Program-made: the position numbers and the translations under genes
In this document: piece after piece, positions 1 to 8,393 of the stretch
How the letters are laid out: each line of letters starts with the position of its first letter
Numbering within the stretch: the stretch's first letter is position 1
Assembly: GCF_023101205.1 (NCBI RefSeq)
Contig: NZ_CP078078.1
Location: 2,427,411 to 2,491,410, forward strand
DNA from: Microbacterium aurugineum
GTDB taxonomy: Bacteria; Actinomycetota; Actinomycetes; Actinomycetales; Microbacteriaceae
Direction: 5' to 3'
Length of the DNA: 64,000 bases
The notes under the pieces: generated by a model
Databases searched by the model: none
The model's input: the letters and a program-made list of their open reading frames with translations, nothing else
Told to the model about the DNA's origin: nothing

Positions 1-195
1 GTGCCCGAGGGCCTCCCACGCCGGCTGGGCCGCCTTCGCACGAGCGATCGCTGCGTCGAGGTCGTCGACCGTGGCGACGGGTGCACGACCGATGACCTCC
101 CGGGTCGCGGCATCCGGGATCTCCCGGCCTGCGCCTTCCGGCGCCTGGATGCGGTCGAGCAGCGCAGCGGCTGCGGAAGCGGCGGAATCGGACAT
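1..195 (-). CDS. Aldehyde dehydrogenase family protein, N-terminal part only
   Basis: Reading leftwards from an ATG at 195 gives 65 residues beginning MSDSAASAAAALLDRI and running off the window edge. A GAAGGAGAG ribosome binding site lies just upstream. The stretch 'ATREVIGRAPVATVDDLDAA' followed by IARAKAAQPAWEALG is the typical N-terminus of NAD(P)-dependent aldehyde dehydrogenases (succinate-semialdehyde type): a T-x-E-x-I/V-G-x-x-P strand, then the A-x-x-A-K-x-A-Q-x-x-W helix. The catalytic Glu and Cys lie outside the window, so substrate cannot be judged. The call rests on this short N-terminal pattern only. Confidence 0.75.
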   Translation of the reverse strand, partial: MSDSAASAAAALLDRIQAPEGAGREIPDAATREVIGRAPVATVDDLDAAIARAKAAQPAWEALGH

Positions 196-360
196 CGGGG
201 ACTCTCCTTCGAGCGTGACGCGGGCCAGCGACGGTCGAGAAGCTGGTCGTCCTCTCATTCTCGACCGGCGTTCCTCCCGGCACTTGTCGCGGAGCGCGCC
301 GCAGATGTCCGAGTGCGAAGGATGCCGTGCCCCCGCGCCTGCCCCGCACCTGTCCCGCAC

Positions 361-655
361 GAAGGAGAACCCACGCCCTGAAGGAAGACTCACGCCCTGA
401 AGGAAAACTCACACCCTGAAGGAGAACTCACACCCTGAAGGAAAACTCACACCCTGAAGGAAAACTCACACCCTGAAGGAAAACTCACACCCTGAAGGAA
501 AACTCACACCCTGAAGGAAAACTCACACCCTGAAGGAAAACTCACACCCTGAAGGAAAACTCACGCTTTGAAGGAAAACTCACGCTTTGAAGGAAAACTC
601 ACGCTTTGAAGGAGCATCCACGGGATTCAGTCCTTCGAAACGTGAGTTCTCCTTC
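361..655. repeat. Thirteen tandem 19-bp repeats ending in a long imperfect hairpin
   Basis: Thirteen head-to-tail 19-bp copies of gaaggaaaactcacaccct run from 361 to 607. The first two and the fourth copies vary slightly, and the last three end in gcttt instead of accct. The last copy plus the next six bases (589-613) pair with an inverted copy at 631-655 in 22 of 25 positions around a 17-base loop. Each unit carries a GAAGGA Shine-Dalgarno-like core. The array lies downstream of the leftward Lrp gene, so it could terminate or stabilise that transcript. The same hairpin architecture recurs at 42677-42743. Nothing gene-like is seen in 196-360. At 656-720, short GC-rich direct repeats (gggcggggcggacc, ccgggcggcacg) occur twice each. 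Confidence 0.95.
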
Positions 656-736
656 ATTTCGGGCGGGGCGGACCCGGGCGGGGCGGACCGGGCGGCACGA
701 AAACGGATCCGGGCGGCACGGACATGCGAGATACGC

Positions 737-1174
737 TCAGGCCCGCGGGTAGTCCTCGAAGATCAGTGTTGTCCTGGTCGAACGGATCGACGGGATCGCC
801 TGGATGTCCTCCAGCACGATGCGGCGCAGATCGCGGGCATCGTTGGCCCGAACGAGCAGGATCACGTCGAAGTCGCCGCCGACCAACGCCATGTGCTCGA
901 TCTCGGGGATCGCGCGCAGCCGCTCACTCACCGCCTGCCAGGTGGCCTGCTCGATGGCGAGCGTGACGTACGCACTCGCGTGGTGCCCGAGGAGGACGGG
1001 ATCGGTGCGCACCGAGTACCCGATGATCACCCCCGCGTCGGTGAGCCGTTTGATCCGCGCATGCGCGCCGGCGCGCGAGATGTGCACGGCGTCCGCGATC
1101 GCCGTCATCGAGGAGCGCGCATCGCGGCGCAGTTCCTCGAGGATCGCTCGATCCGTGTCGTCCAACGCGATCAT
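737..1174 (-). CDS. Lrp/AsnC family transcriptional regulator
   Basis: This 145-residue protein has the usual Lrp/AsnC length and layout. An N-terminal winged helix-turn-helix covers about residues 1-60 (LDDTDRAILEELRRDAR, then TAIADAVHISRAGAHARIKRL), and a ligand-binding RAM beta-alpha domain follows (about 65-145, containing ALVGGDFDVILLVRA). It is divergent from the 2-oxo acid dehydrogenase operon starting at 1327. Lrp-type regulators (BkdR) commonly sit beside and control branched-chain 2-oxo acid dehydrogenase genes, so local regulation of that operon by an amino acid or keto acid is likely but inferred. The ATG at 1174 is the natural family start. Confidence 0.9.
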   Translation of the reverse strand: MIALDDTDRAILEELRRDARSSMTAIADAVHISRAGAHARIKRLTDAGVIIGYSVRTDPVLLGHHASAYVTLAIEQATWQAVSERLRAIPEIEHMALVGGDFDVILLVRANDARDLRRIVLEDIQAIPSIRSTRTTLIFEDYPRA

Positions 1175-1197
1175 GTGACCCCTTCCGCCGGCCGGAG

Positions 1198-1271
1198 AAT
1201 CCTGACACTTCGTTCAAGAATGCCTTATTCGATGCGATTTCATCCAGGATTCAGCGAACGATCTTGGATGA
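1198..1271. promoter_or_regulatory. Divergent regulatory region with overlapping inverted repeats
   Basis: Between the Lrp-type gene and the dehydrogenase operon, GAATCCTG (1198-1205) is inverted as CAGGATTC (1245-1252), and TCATCCAGGATT (1240-1251) faces GATCTTGGATGA (1260-1271) with two mismatches. Overlapping dyads in a divergent promoter are what an autoregulated Lrp-type octamer would use. That assignment is inferred from position. Confidence 0.4.
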
Positions 1272-1326
1272 CTGTCGCACGCGGAGGCATGCTGTCTCCA
1301 ACGAGTTCGGCAAGGAGGGCGAACGC

Positions 1327-2445
1327 ATGCTGCACACCGACCTGCTCCCGCGAGACACCGCGGTGCAACTGATCGACGAGAACGGCACCCCCATCGCGGA
1401 CGCGCCCTACCCGCTCCCCGACGGCGAGACCCTTCTGGCCGCCTACCGCGGACTCGTCGAGGGACGACGGATCAACGATCAGGCCGGCGCGCTCGTGCGC
1501 CAGGGGCGTCTCGCCGTCTACCCCTCTTCCCAAGGCCAGGAAGCATGCCAGGTCGGCGCCGCGATGGTCCTCGGAGCCGAGGACTGGCTGTTCCCGACGT
1601 ACCGCGATTCGGTCGCCGTCATCGCCCGCGGGGTCGAACCCGCTGACGCGCTCGTGCTCCTCAAGGGTGACTGGCACTCGGGGTACGACGTCCGCGCCCA
1701 CCGCGTCGCGCCTCAGGCGACCCCGTTGGCGACCCAGCTGCTGCACGCGGTCGGCTTCGCGCAGGCCGCGAAGCATCGGGGAGAGGAGACCGTGGTGCTC
1801 GCCCTCTGCGGCGACGGGGCCACGAGCGAGGGCGACTTCCACGAAGCCATGAACTTCGCGGCCGTGTTCCACGTCCCGGTCGTGTTCTTCGTGCAGAACA
1901 ACGAGTTCGCCATCTCCGTCCCGCTCTCCCGGCAGACCGCCGCCCCCTCTCTCGCGCACAAGGCGATCGGCTACGGGATGCCCGGCCAGCGGGTCGACGG
2001 AAACGACGTCGCCGCGGTGCTGGCCGTGCTCGGCGAGGCCGTGGAGCGAGCCCGCACCGGCGGAGGCCCCTCGCTCGTCGAGGCTCACACGTACCGGATG
2101 CAGGCGCACACCAATGCCGACGACGACACCCGCTACCGCGAGCGGGCCGAGGTCCAGGCCTGGGTCGCCCGCGATCCCCTCACCCGCTTGCGCGCGCACC
2201 TCACCGCCACGGGCGCTCTCGACGCGGACGCCGAGGAGCGCTTCGCCGCCGGCGCCGAGGAGATCGCGACCGCCATGCGCGCCGCCCTGAACACCGACGC
2301 CGAGCTCGACCCCGAAGACCTGTTCCGCCACGTGACCGCGACCCGATCGCCACAGTTGGACGAGCAGTGGCACCTGCTGCGCGACGAGATCGAACGCTCA
2401 CGGCTCGCCGACGCGGACACCGCAACGAACGGAGGCCACCGATGA
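1327..2445 (+). CDS. pdhA: 2-oxo acid dehydrogenase E1 component alpha subunit (pyruvate or branched-chain type)
   Basis: The 372-residue subunit carries the thiamine-diphosphate motif GDGATSEGDFHEAMNFA followed by PVVFFVQNN, the standard GDG...NN signature of E1 alpha. It forms a heterotetramer with the next gene product and decarboxylates a 2-oxo acid, passing the acyl group to lipoyl-E2. I chose the ATG at 1327 because AAGGAGGG lies 9-15 bases upstream and the product then begins MLHTDLLPRD; the longer reading from 1264 adds a non-conserved leader. The stop overlaps the beta gene (ATGA). The N-terminus resembles PdhA of Gram-positive bacteria, but the adjacent Lrp regulator favours a branched-chain keto acid complex, so substrate is unresolved. 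Confidence 0.9.
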   Translation: MLHTDLLPRDTAVQLIDENGTPIADAPYPLPDGETLLAAYRGLVEGRRINDQAGALVRQGRLAVYPSSQGQEACQVGAAMVLGAEDWLFPTYRDSVAVIARGVEPADALVLLKGDWHSGYDVRAHRVAPQATPLATQLLHAVGFAQAAKHRGEETVVLALCGDGATSEGDFHEAMNFAAVFHVPVVFFVQNNEFAISVPLSRQTAAPSLAHKAIGYGMPGQRVDGNDVAAVLAVLGEAVERARTGGGPSLVEAHTYRMQAHTNADDDTRYRERAEVQAWVARDPLTRLRAHLTATGALDADAEERFAAGAEEIATAMRAALNTDAELDPEDLFRHVTATRSPQLDEQWHLLRDEIERSRLADADTATNGGHR

Positions 2446-3470
2446 CCATCGCGCAGGACGACACCACGACGCACAGCGACGTCGGGACGACGACCACCAT
2501 GACGATGGCTGCCGCCCTCAATCGTGCTCTCGCCGATGCGATCGAGTCCGATCCGGACGTAGTGGTCTTCGGCGAGGACGTGGGAGCGCTCGGCGGTGTC
2601 TTCCGCATCACCGACGGCCTCACGGCCCGCTACGGCGAGGATCGCTGCTTCGACACCCCCCTCGCGGAATCCGGCATCGTGGGAACCGCCGTCGGCATGG
2701 CGATGAACGGCCTGCACCCCGTCGTCGAGTTGCAGTTCGACGCGTTCGCGCTCCCCGCGTTCGAGCAGATCGTCAGCCATGTCGCCAAGCTCGGGAACCG
2801 CACGCGCGGTGGCCTGCGGATGCCGCTGGTGATCCGCATTCCGTTCGGCGGCGGCATCGGCGGCGTCGAGCACCACTGCGACTCCTCCGAGGCGTACTAC
2901 GCGCACACCCCCGGTCTCACGGTCGTCAGTCCCGCCACGCCGCAGGACGCGTACTCGTTGCTGCGCGCGGCCATCTCCTCGCCCGACCCCGTGATCTTCC
3001 TGGAACCGAAGAAGCTCTACTGGGCCAAGGGCGAGGTCGACACCGCGCAGACCGCCCGGCTCGGCACCGCGCGTGTCGCCCGGGCCGGGACGGACGTGAC
3101 ACTCCTCGCCTACGGCTCCTCCGTCCCCCTCGCGCTCGAGGTCGCCGAGGTCGCCGCCACGGAAGGACGCAGTGTGCAGGTCGTCGACGTCCGCTCGCTC
3201 TCCCCCTTCGACGACGCGACCGTCACCGCGGCCGTGAAGTCCACGGGCCGCGCCGTGGTCATCGCCGAAGCCCCGGGCTATGTGAGCGTCGCATCCGAGA
3301 TCCAGGCGCGCGTGTTCGAGCGCTGCTTCGAGTATCTCGCCGCCCCCGTGCGCAGGGTCACCGGCTTCGACACCCCCTATGCGCCGCCGAAGTTCGAGCA
3401 CTGGTATCTGCCCGACGTCGACCGCGTGCTCGATGCGATCGACACGCTGCACTGGGAGGACGAGGCATGA
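2442..3470 (+). CDS. 2-oxo acid dehydrogenase E1 component beta subunit
   Basis: The 342-residue partner of E1 alpha has typical transketolase-like beta-subunit sequence: EDVGALGGVFRIT, then DTPLAESGIVGTAVGMA with the conserved Glu, ELQFDAF, and the C-terminal domain with IAEAPGYVSVASEI. It starts at the ATG at 2442, overlapping the alpha stop, with GGAGG eight bases upstream; the longer open frame from 2367 is rejected. Together with alpha it forms the alpha2beta2 E1 that feeds the E2 encoded next. Whether pyruvate or branched-chain keto acids are the substrate is not decided by these motifs. Confidence 0.9.
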   Translation: MTIAQDDTTTHSDVGTTTTMTMAAALNRALADAIESDPDVVVFGEDVGALGGVFRITDGLTARYGEDRCFDTPLAESGIVGTAVGMAMNGLHPVVELQFDAFALPAFEQIVSHVAKLGNRTRGGLRMPLVIRIPFGGGIGGVEHHCDSSEAYYAHTPGLTVVSPATPQDAYSLLRAAISSPDPVIFLEPKKLYWAKGEVDTAQTARLGTARVARAGTDVTLLAYGSSVPLALEVAEVAATEGRSVQVVDVRSLSPFDDATVTAAVKSTGRAVVIAEAPGYVSVASEIQARVFERCFEYLAAPVRRVTGFDTPYAPPKFEHWYLPDVDRVLDAIDTLHWEDEA

Positions 3471-4864
3471 GCACCCCGACGACGTCCGCGCAGGCCACTC
3501 ACGTGTTCCGCCTGCCCGACCTGGGCGAGGGACTGACCGAGGCGGGCCTCGTGCAGTGGCTCGTCGCGGTCGGCGACACGATCGTCACCGACCAGCCCAT
3601 CGCCGAGGTGGAGACGGCCAAGAGCGTCGTCGAGTTGCCGTCCCCGTTCGCCGGTGTCGTGACCGCACTGCACGGCACGGTCGGCGACACGATCGACGTC
3701 GGCGCCCCGGTGCTCGAGGTCGTCGACCCGGTAGCCGCCCCGCACGCCGACGACGTCTCCGCCCCCGAGGAACAGGAGACCACTCCGACGGAGATCGAGC
3801 ACGAGGCGTACCGGGAGGAGGAGCGCGCCGGCTCGGGCAACGTCCTGATCGGCTACGGCACCACGGCCCGCGCTGCGAAGGGGCGGCGCCGTCCGTCCGC
3901 CGCGGCCACGCCGACTCCGCCCGCTCCCCCCGCCCCCGAGCGCACGACGCCGGAGTCTGCGCGCGACCGTCGCCCGGTCGCGGTCCGGTCACCGCTCGTG
4001 CGCCGACTCGCCCGGGATCTGGGACTCGACGTGCACGCGATCACCGCGACCGGTCCGGACGGGGCGATCACCCGCGCGGACGTGCTGCAGGCCGCGGTCG
4101 AGAACGCCGTGGACGGCGCCGCCGCACATCACCGCGTGACCACCGGGAGCGACGAGACCGTCGACGGACTGGGCGTGGTGTCGCGCGAGCGGATGTCGCC
4201 CCTTCGTCGAGCCGTCAGCGCCACGCTCACCCGCAGCCGGTCCGAGATTCCCGAGGCGACCGTCTGGGTCGATGTCGATGCGACGGAGCTGTGGGACCTC
4301 CGTGCACGGATGGCGCCGGAGGGAGGCAGAGCCCCGTCGGTGACGGCCCTGCTCGCGCGCTTCGTCCTGCTCGCGCTCGAAGACTTCCCCGTGCTGGCAT
4401 CGCGGCTCAGCGAGAGCGGCGAGGAGGTGATCTTGTTCGACGGCGTGAACCTCGGCATCGCGGCGGACACCGAGCGCGGCCTGCTGGTGCCCGTCCTCCC
4501 GCGGGCGCACGCGCTGACCGTGGATCAGCTCGACACCGCTCTGCGAGAGCTCGCCGCCACGGCCAGAGCCGGATCGATGCCGCCGGAGCGCCTGCGCGGT
4601 TCGACCTTCACCCTCAACAACTACGGCGGCCTCGGCGTCGACGGCTCGGCCGCGATCATCAACCACCCGGACGTCGCGATCCTCGGCATCGGCCGGATCA
4701 TCGAGCGCCCGTGGGTCGTGGAGGGTGCGATCGTCGTCCGGCGCGTCGCGCAGCTGTCGCTCGTGTTCGACCACCGCGTGTGCGATGGCGGATACGCCGC
4801 AGGGTTCCTGCGCCGCGTGACCGAGCTCATCGAGCATCCGCTGCGCGCCTACGGGAGGATCTGA
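3467..4864 (+). CDS. Dihydrolipoamide acyltransferase (E2) of the 2-oxo acid dehydrogenase complex
   Basis: This 465-residue E2 has one N-terminal lipoyl domain with the lipoylated lysine in VETAKSVVELPSPF (about residue 48), an Ala/Pro/Thr-rich linker, a peripheral subunit-binding domain around residues 178-215 (SPLVRRLARDLGLD, then GPDGAITRADV), and a C-terminal acyltransferase domain with the catalytic DHRVCDGG near residue 440. It overlaps E1 beta by an ATGA. No dihydrolipoamide dehydrogenase follows, so E3 must come from another locus. Conventional in length and complete. Confidence 0.92.
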   Translation: MSTPTTSAQATHVFRLPDLGEGLTEAGLVQWLVAVGDTIVTDQPIAEVETAKSVVELPSPFAGVVTALHGTVGDTIDVGAPVLEVVDPVAAPHADDVSAPEEQETTPTEIEHEAYREEERAGSGNVLIGYGTTARAAKGRRRPSAAATPTPPAPPAPERTTPESARDRRPVAVRSPLVRRLARDLGLDVHAITATGPDGAITRADVLQAAVENAVDGAAAHHRVTTGSDETVDGLGVVSRERMSPLRRAVSATLTRSRSEIPEATVWVDVDATELWDLRARMAPEGGRAPSVTALLARFVLLALEDFPVLASRLSESGEEVILFDGVNLGIAADTERGLLVPVLPRAHALTVDQLDTALRELAATARAGSMPPERLRGSTFTLNNYGGLGVDGSAAIINHPDVAILGIGRIIERPWVVEGAIVVRRVAQLSLVFDHRVCDGGYAAGFLRRVTELIEHPLRAYGRI

Positions 4865-4921
4865 CCCGAATACCGCTTCCCCTACACGGCGGCGGCTCCG
4901 ATGCGATACGCTCGGCGATTA

Positions 4922-4943
4922 ACTGACCGACCATTCGGTCATG
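4922..4943. promoter_or_regulatory. Weak PaaR-type operator upstream of the MHS transporter
   Basis: The 22-bp stretch begins actgaccgacc and matches 13 of 16 defined positions of the palindrome shared by the three stronger sites in this window (half-sites ACTNACCG and CGGTNAGT). It lies 55 bases before the transporter start. The degenerate right half lowers confidence. Confidence 0.5.
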
Positions 4944-4997
4944 AATGCTCGACGGCACCCGGCCGTCGAACCCGAATCGCAGAACAACGGAGTTCGC

Positions 4998-6317
4998 ATG
5001 ACGACAGCAGTTTCCGGTCCCACTCAGAAGAGCAGGATGCCCGCCGAAGAACGGCGAGTACTCGCCGGCACCCTCGTCGGGACGTCGATCGAGTGGTACG
5101 ACTTCTTCATCTACGCGCAGGCCGCGGGGCTGGTGCTCGCTCCCCTCTTCCTCGCCCCCATCGCGGAGTCCAGTCCCGGCTTCGCACAGGTGCTCTCTTT
5201 CGCCACGATCGGCATCTCCTTCCTCTTCCGCCCCCTGGGCGCCATCGTCGCGGGGCATCTCGGTGACAAGCTCGGCCGCAAGAAGATGCTCGTCTTCACC
5301 CTCATCATGATGGGACTGTCGACCTCGCTGATCGGCGTCCTCCCCACCTACGCGGCGATCGGCGTCGCTGCGCCGATCCTGCTGATCCTGCTCCGCATCC
5401 TGCAGGGCTTCTCCGCGGGCGGCGAGTGGGGCGGCGCAGCCCTGATGGCCGTCGAGCACGCTCCGCGCGGACGTCGCGGGCTGTTCGGCGCCTTCCCGCA
5501 GATCGGCGTGCCGGTCGGCATGATCCTCGCGACCTTCACGCTGTGGGTGCTCACGAGCTCGATGTCCCCCGAGGCGTTCCTCGAGTGGGGCTGGCGCATC
5601 CCCTTCCTGCTGTCGATCGTGTTGATCGGAGTCGGGTACGTCATCCGCCGCGCCGTCGATGAGAGCCCGATCTTCGAAGACCTGGTGCGTCGCCGCAAGG
5701 AGGCCTCCGCGCCGCTCGGCCGGCTGTTCCGCCAGAACACGAAGCAGGTCATCCTCACCGCCGTCATCTTCATCGCGAACAATGCCGCCGGCTACCTGCT
5801 GATCGCGTTCTTCGCCACCTACGCGGTCACGGCGCTCGGCATGGACCGACCTCCGGTGCTGCTGGCGACGACACTCGCCTCGTTCGGCTGGCTCATCTTC
5901 ACCCTGTGGGGCGGGCACCTCTCCGATCGGCTCGGTCGGATCCGCACCTTCCAGATCGGCTACGTGGCGCTCGCTCTGTGGGCGGTCCCGATGTGGTTCC
6001 TGATCGACACCGCGAACATCCTCTGGTACTTCGTGGCGCTCTTCGTGATGACGTTCGCGCTCGGCCTCTCCTACGGTCCGCAGGCGGCGCTGTACGCCGA
6101 GATGTTCCCGGCGAACGTGCGGTACTCGGGCGTCTCGATCGGGTACGCGCTCGGCGCCATCCTCGGTGGGGCGTTCGCGCCGATGATCGCCGAGGCCCTG
6201 TTGAACCAGTTCCAGGCGGCATGGACGATCGGCGTCTACATCGCCGTGGCATCCGTGATCTCGCTCATCGGGGTGTCCTTGGTGAAGGAGACCAAGGGCA
6301 TCGATCTGTCGGTCTGA
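4998..6317 (+). CDS. MHS-family MFS transporter, candidate phenylacetate importer
   Basis: The 439-residue, 12-helix protein belongs to the metabolite:H+ symporter branch of the major facilitator superfamily (relatives: ProP, ShiA, KgtP). Family marks are the opening GTSIEWYDFFIYA, GDKLGRKKMLVFT between helices 2 and 3, LQGFSAGGEWGGA, and YGPQAALYAEMF in helix 10. I place the start at the ATG at 4998 (MTTAVSGPTQ) rather than upstream at 4941. The gene lies between the dehydrogenase operon and the phenylacetate operon, with a weak PaaR-type palindrome upstream, so uptake of phenylacetate or a related aromatic acid is plausible. Substrate cannot be read from the sequence. Confidence 0.88.
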   Translation: MTTAVSGPTQKSRMPAEERRVLAGTLVGTSIEWYDFFIYAQAAGLVLAPLFLAPIAESSPGFAQVLSFATIGISFLFRPLGAIVAGHLGDKLGRKKMLVFTLIMMGLSTSLIGVLPTYAAIGVAAPILLILLRILQGFSAGGEWGGAALMAVEHAPRGRRGLFGAFPQIGVPVGMILATFTLWVLTSSMSPEAFLEWGWRIPFLLSIVLIGVGYVIRRAVDESPIFEDLVRRRKEASAPLGRLFRQNTKQVILTAVIFIANNAAGYLLIAFFATYAVTALGMDRPPVLLATTLASFGWLIFTLWGGHLSDRLGRIRTFQIGYVALALWAVPMWFLIDTANILWYFVALFVMTFALGLSYGPQAALYAEMFPANVRYSGVSIGYALGAILGGAFAPMIAEALLNQFQAAWTIGVYIAVASVISLIGVSLVKETKGIDLSV

Positions 6318-6365
6318 CCACGGATCGGCCCGCCGGCATCGCGGCGGACTCCGCGCCTGTGCCAT

Positions 6366-6409
6366 AATTACCATACGATCGGTCAGTAATTCACTGGCCG
6401 ATCGTATGG
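6366..6409. promoter_or_regulatory. PaaR-type operator before the paa thiolase operon
   Basis: A 22-mer at 6366-6387 ending in CGGTCAGT matches 14 of 16 defined positions of ACTNACCGNNCGNNCGGTNAGT. It also forms a larger dyad: 17 bases at 6371-6387 are inverted at 6393-6409 with a single mismatch and a 5-base spacer, so two repressor dimers could bind. CATAAT at 6363-6368 overlaps as a likely -10. The thiolase start codon is 39 bases downstream. Confidence 0.8.
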
Positions 6410-6447
6410 CACGGCCAGCACCGAGACGACGCAGTCAGGAGATCCGC

Positions 6448-7638
6448 ATGACCGAGGCATTCCTCGTCGGAGGCGCACGCACCCCCGTCGGCCGATACGG
6501 AGGCTCCCTCGCTTCCGTCCGCCCCGACGACCTCGCTGCGATCGTCGTCGCGGAAGCCGTGCGTCGGGCGGGCATCGACGCCACCTCGATCGAGATCGAC
6601 GAGGTGATCCTCGGTGCGGCGAACCAGGCCGGTGAGGACAACCGCAACGTCGCGCGGATGGCGGTGCTGCTCGCCGGACTCCCCGACACGGTCCCCGGCA
6701 TCACGGTGAACCGGCTGTGCGCCTCGGGGATGTCCGCCGTCACGATGGCCGCGCAGGCGATCCGTGCCGGTGACGCCGACATCATCGTCGCGGGCGGCGT
6801 CGAATCCATGACGCGAGCACCCTGGGTGCAGGCCAAGCCGGAGAAGGCATGGGCCAAGCCCGGGGCCGCCTTCGACACCTCGATCGGCTGGCGCTTCCCG
6901 AACCCCCGGCTCCAGGCTCGGGACAAGGCGACCTTCACGATGCCCGAGACCGCGGAAGAGGTCGCCCGCGTCGACGGGATCACCCGCGACGAGGCGGATG
7001 CCTTCGCTCTGCGCTCCCAGCAGCGCGCCATCGCGGCGATCACCGCGGGCCGCTTCGCCCCCGAGATCGTCGGTGTCCCGGTCGGCACCGCAGAGGTGCG
7101 GGTCGACGAAGGCCCGCGCCCCGAGACCACCCTCGACGCACTCGCGCGGCTGCGTCCCGTCGTCGCCGGAGGCACGGTCGTGACCGCCGGCAACTCGAGT
7201 GCGCTCAACGACGGCGCCTCGGCGGTGGTGGTGGCGAGCGCCGCCGCGGTCGAACGCTACGGCCTCGTGCCGCGCGCCCGGATCGTCGTCGGCACGAGCG
7301 CCGGCCTCGCCCCCGAGGTCATGGGCCTGGGCCCGGTCCCGGCGACGCAGAAGGCGCTGCACCGCGCCGGCCTGTCGATCGACGACATCGGCTCGATCGA
7401 GCTCAATGAGGCGTTCGCGACGCAGTCGATCGCGTGCATCCGCCGGCTCGGACTCGATGAGGAACGGGTCAACGCCGACGGGGGCGCCATCGCGCTCGGC
7501 CATCCGCTCGGTTCGTCCGGCTCGCGGCTGCTCCTCACGCTGCTCGGTCGCATGGAGCGCGAGGGTTCTGTGCACGGACTCGCGACGATGTGCGTCGGCG
7601 TCGGCCAGGGCGCTGCCGTGATCCTGGAGAAGGTCTGA
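6448..7638 (+). CDS. paaJ: Acetyl-CoA acyltransferase (thiolase), probably beta-ketoadipyl-CoA thiolase
   Basis: This 396-residue thiolase has all three catalytic signatures: the nucleophilic Cys in NRLCASGMSAV (about residue 92), the His in GGAIALGHPLGSSGSR, and the C-terminal Cys in CVGVGQGAA. I start it at the ATG at 6448, preceded by CAGGAGA; an upstream in-frame ATG at 6406 falls inside the operator palindrome. As first gene of a unit with a hydratase, a 3-hydroxyacyl-CoA dehydrogenase and paaZ, it probably performs the thiolytic steps of phenylacetate degradation that release acetyl-CoA and succinyl-CoA. A general beta-oxidation thiolase cannot be excluded by sequence alone. Confidence 0.88.
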   Translation: MTEAFLVGGARTPVGRYGGSLASVRPDDLAAIVVAEAVRRAGIDATSIEIDEVILGAANQAGEDNRNVARMAVLLAGLPDTVPGITVNRLCASGMSAVTMAAQAIRAGDADIIVAGGVESMTRAPWVQAKPEKAWAKPGAAFDTSIGWRFPNPRLQARDKATFTMPETAEEVARVDGITRDEADAFALRSQQRAIAAITAGRFAPEIVGVPVGTAEVRVDEGPRPETTLDALARLRPVVAGGTVVTAGNSSALNDGASAVVVASAAAVERYGLVPRARIVVGTSAGLAPEVMGLGPVPATQKALHRAGLSIDDIGSIELNEAFATQSIACIRRLGLDEERVNADGGAIALGHPLGSSGSRLLLTLLGRMEREGSVHGLATMCVGVGQGAAVILEKV

Positions 7639-8393
7639 TGCCCGCCGAGATCGACCCCGAGACACCCCTGCTCATCGAACGCCGCCCCGACCGGGTGATC
7701 GCCACGCTGCATCGGCCGCACAAACGGAACGCGATCGACCAGGCGACCATCGATGCGCTGCACCTCCTCTGCGCCGAGCTCGAGGAGACGCCGCGGACCC
7801 TGATCCTCACCGGAGCCGACGGCGTCTTCGCCGCAGGTGCCGACATCGCCCAGCTGCGCGAGCGCCGGGCCGCCGACGCGCTGCGCGGCATCAACGCGAA
7901 CGCCTTCGTGCGCATCGCCGAGCTGCCGATGCCGGTCATCGCGGCGATCGACGGCTACGCCCTGGGCGGCGGCGCCGAACTCGCCTATGCCGCGGACATC
8001 CGGATCGCGACGCCCGCCCTCGCGATCGGCAACCCGGAGACGGGTCTCGGCATCATCGCCGCGGCCGGCGCGAGCTGGCGGTTGAAGGAGATCGTCGGCG
8101 AGGCCAGGGCCGTCGAGCTGCTCCTCACCGGACGCACCGTGACGGCGGAGGAGGCCCTGCGCATCGGCCTCGTCTCGGCGATCCACGAGAGCGCCGACCT
8201 GCTGACCGCGGCCGAGGCGATCGCCGACCGAATCGGCCGCAACGATCCCGCGGCGACCATCGCGACCAAGCGCGTGTTCCGCGCTCCCCGCGACCGCCAC
8301 CCCGCCGTCGACCTGGAAGCGCAGGCCGAGCTCTTCGAGAGCCCGGAGAAGTTCCGACGGATGACCGACTTCCTGGAACGGAGAGACCGATGA
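7638..8393 (+). CDS. Enoyl-CoA hydratase/isomerase family protein (PaaF-like)
   Basis: The 251-residue crotonase-fold protein has the oxyanion-hole segments FAAGADIAQL and GYALGGGAELAYAADIRIA, and a conserved Glu in NPETGLGIIAAAG where hydratases carry catalytic acid. The start ATG at 7638 shares a base with the thiolase stop (TGATG), indicating coupled translation. Between the thiolase and 3-hydroxyacyl-CoA dehydrogenase genes it most likely hydrates 2,3-dehydroadipyl-CoA (PaaF role). A second crotonase gene at 27242 is the better isomerase candidate, but the two roles cannot be separated with certainty. Confidence 0.85.
   Translation: MPAEIDPETPLLIERRPDRVIATLHRPHKRNAIDQATIDALHLLCAELEETPRTLILTGADGVFAAGADIAQLRERRAADALRGINANAFVRIAELPMPVIAAIDGYALGGGAELAYAADIRIATPALAIGNPETGLGIIAAAGASWRLKEIVGEARAVELLLTGRTVTAEEALRIGLVSAIHESADLLTAAEAIADRIGRNDPAATIATKRVFRAPRDRHPAVDLEAQAELFESPEKFRRMTDFLERRDR

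Noticed and set aside
361..607. CRISPR array
   Set aside because: Units are contiguous without spacers, 19 bases long, and no cas gene is in the window.
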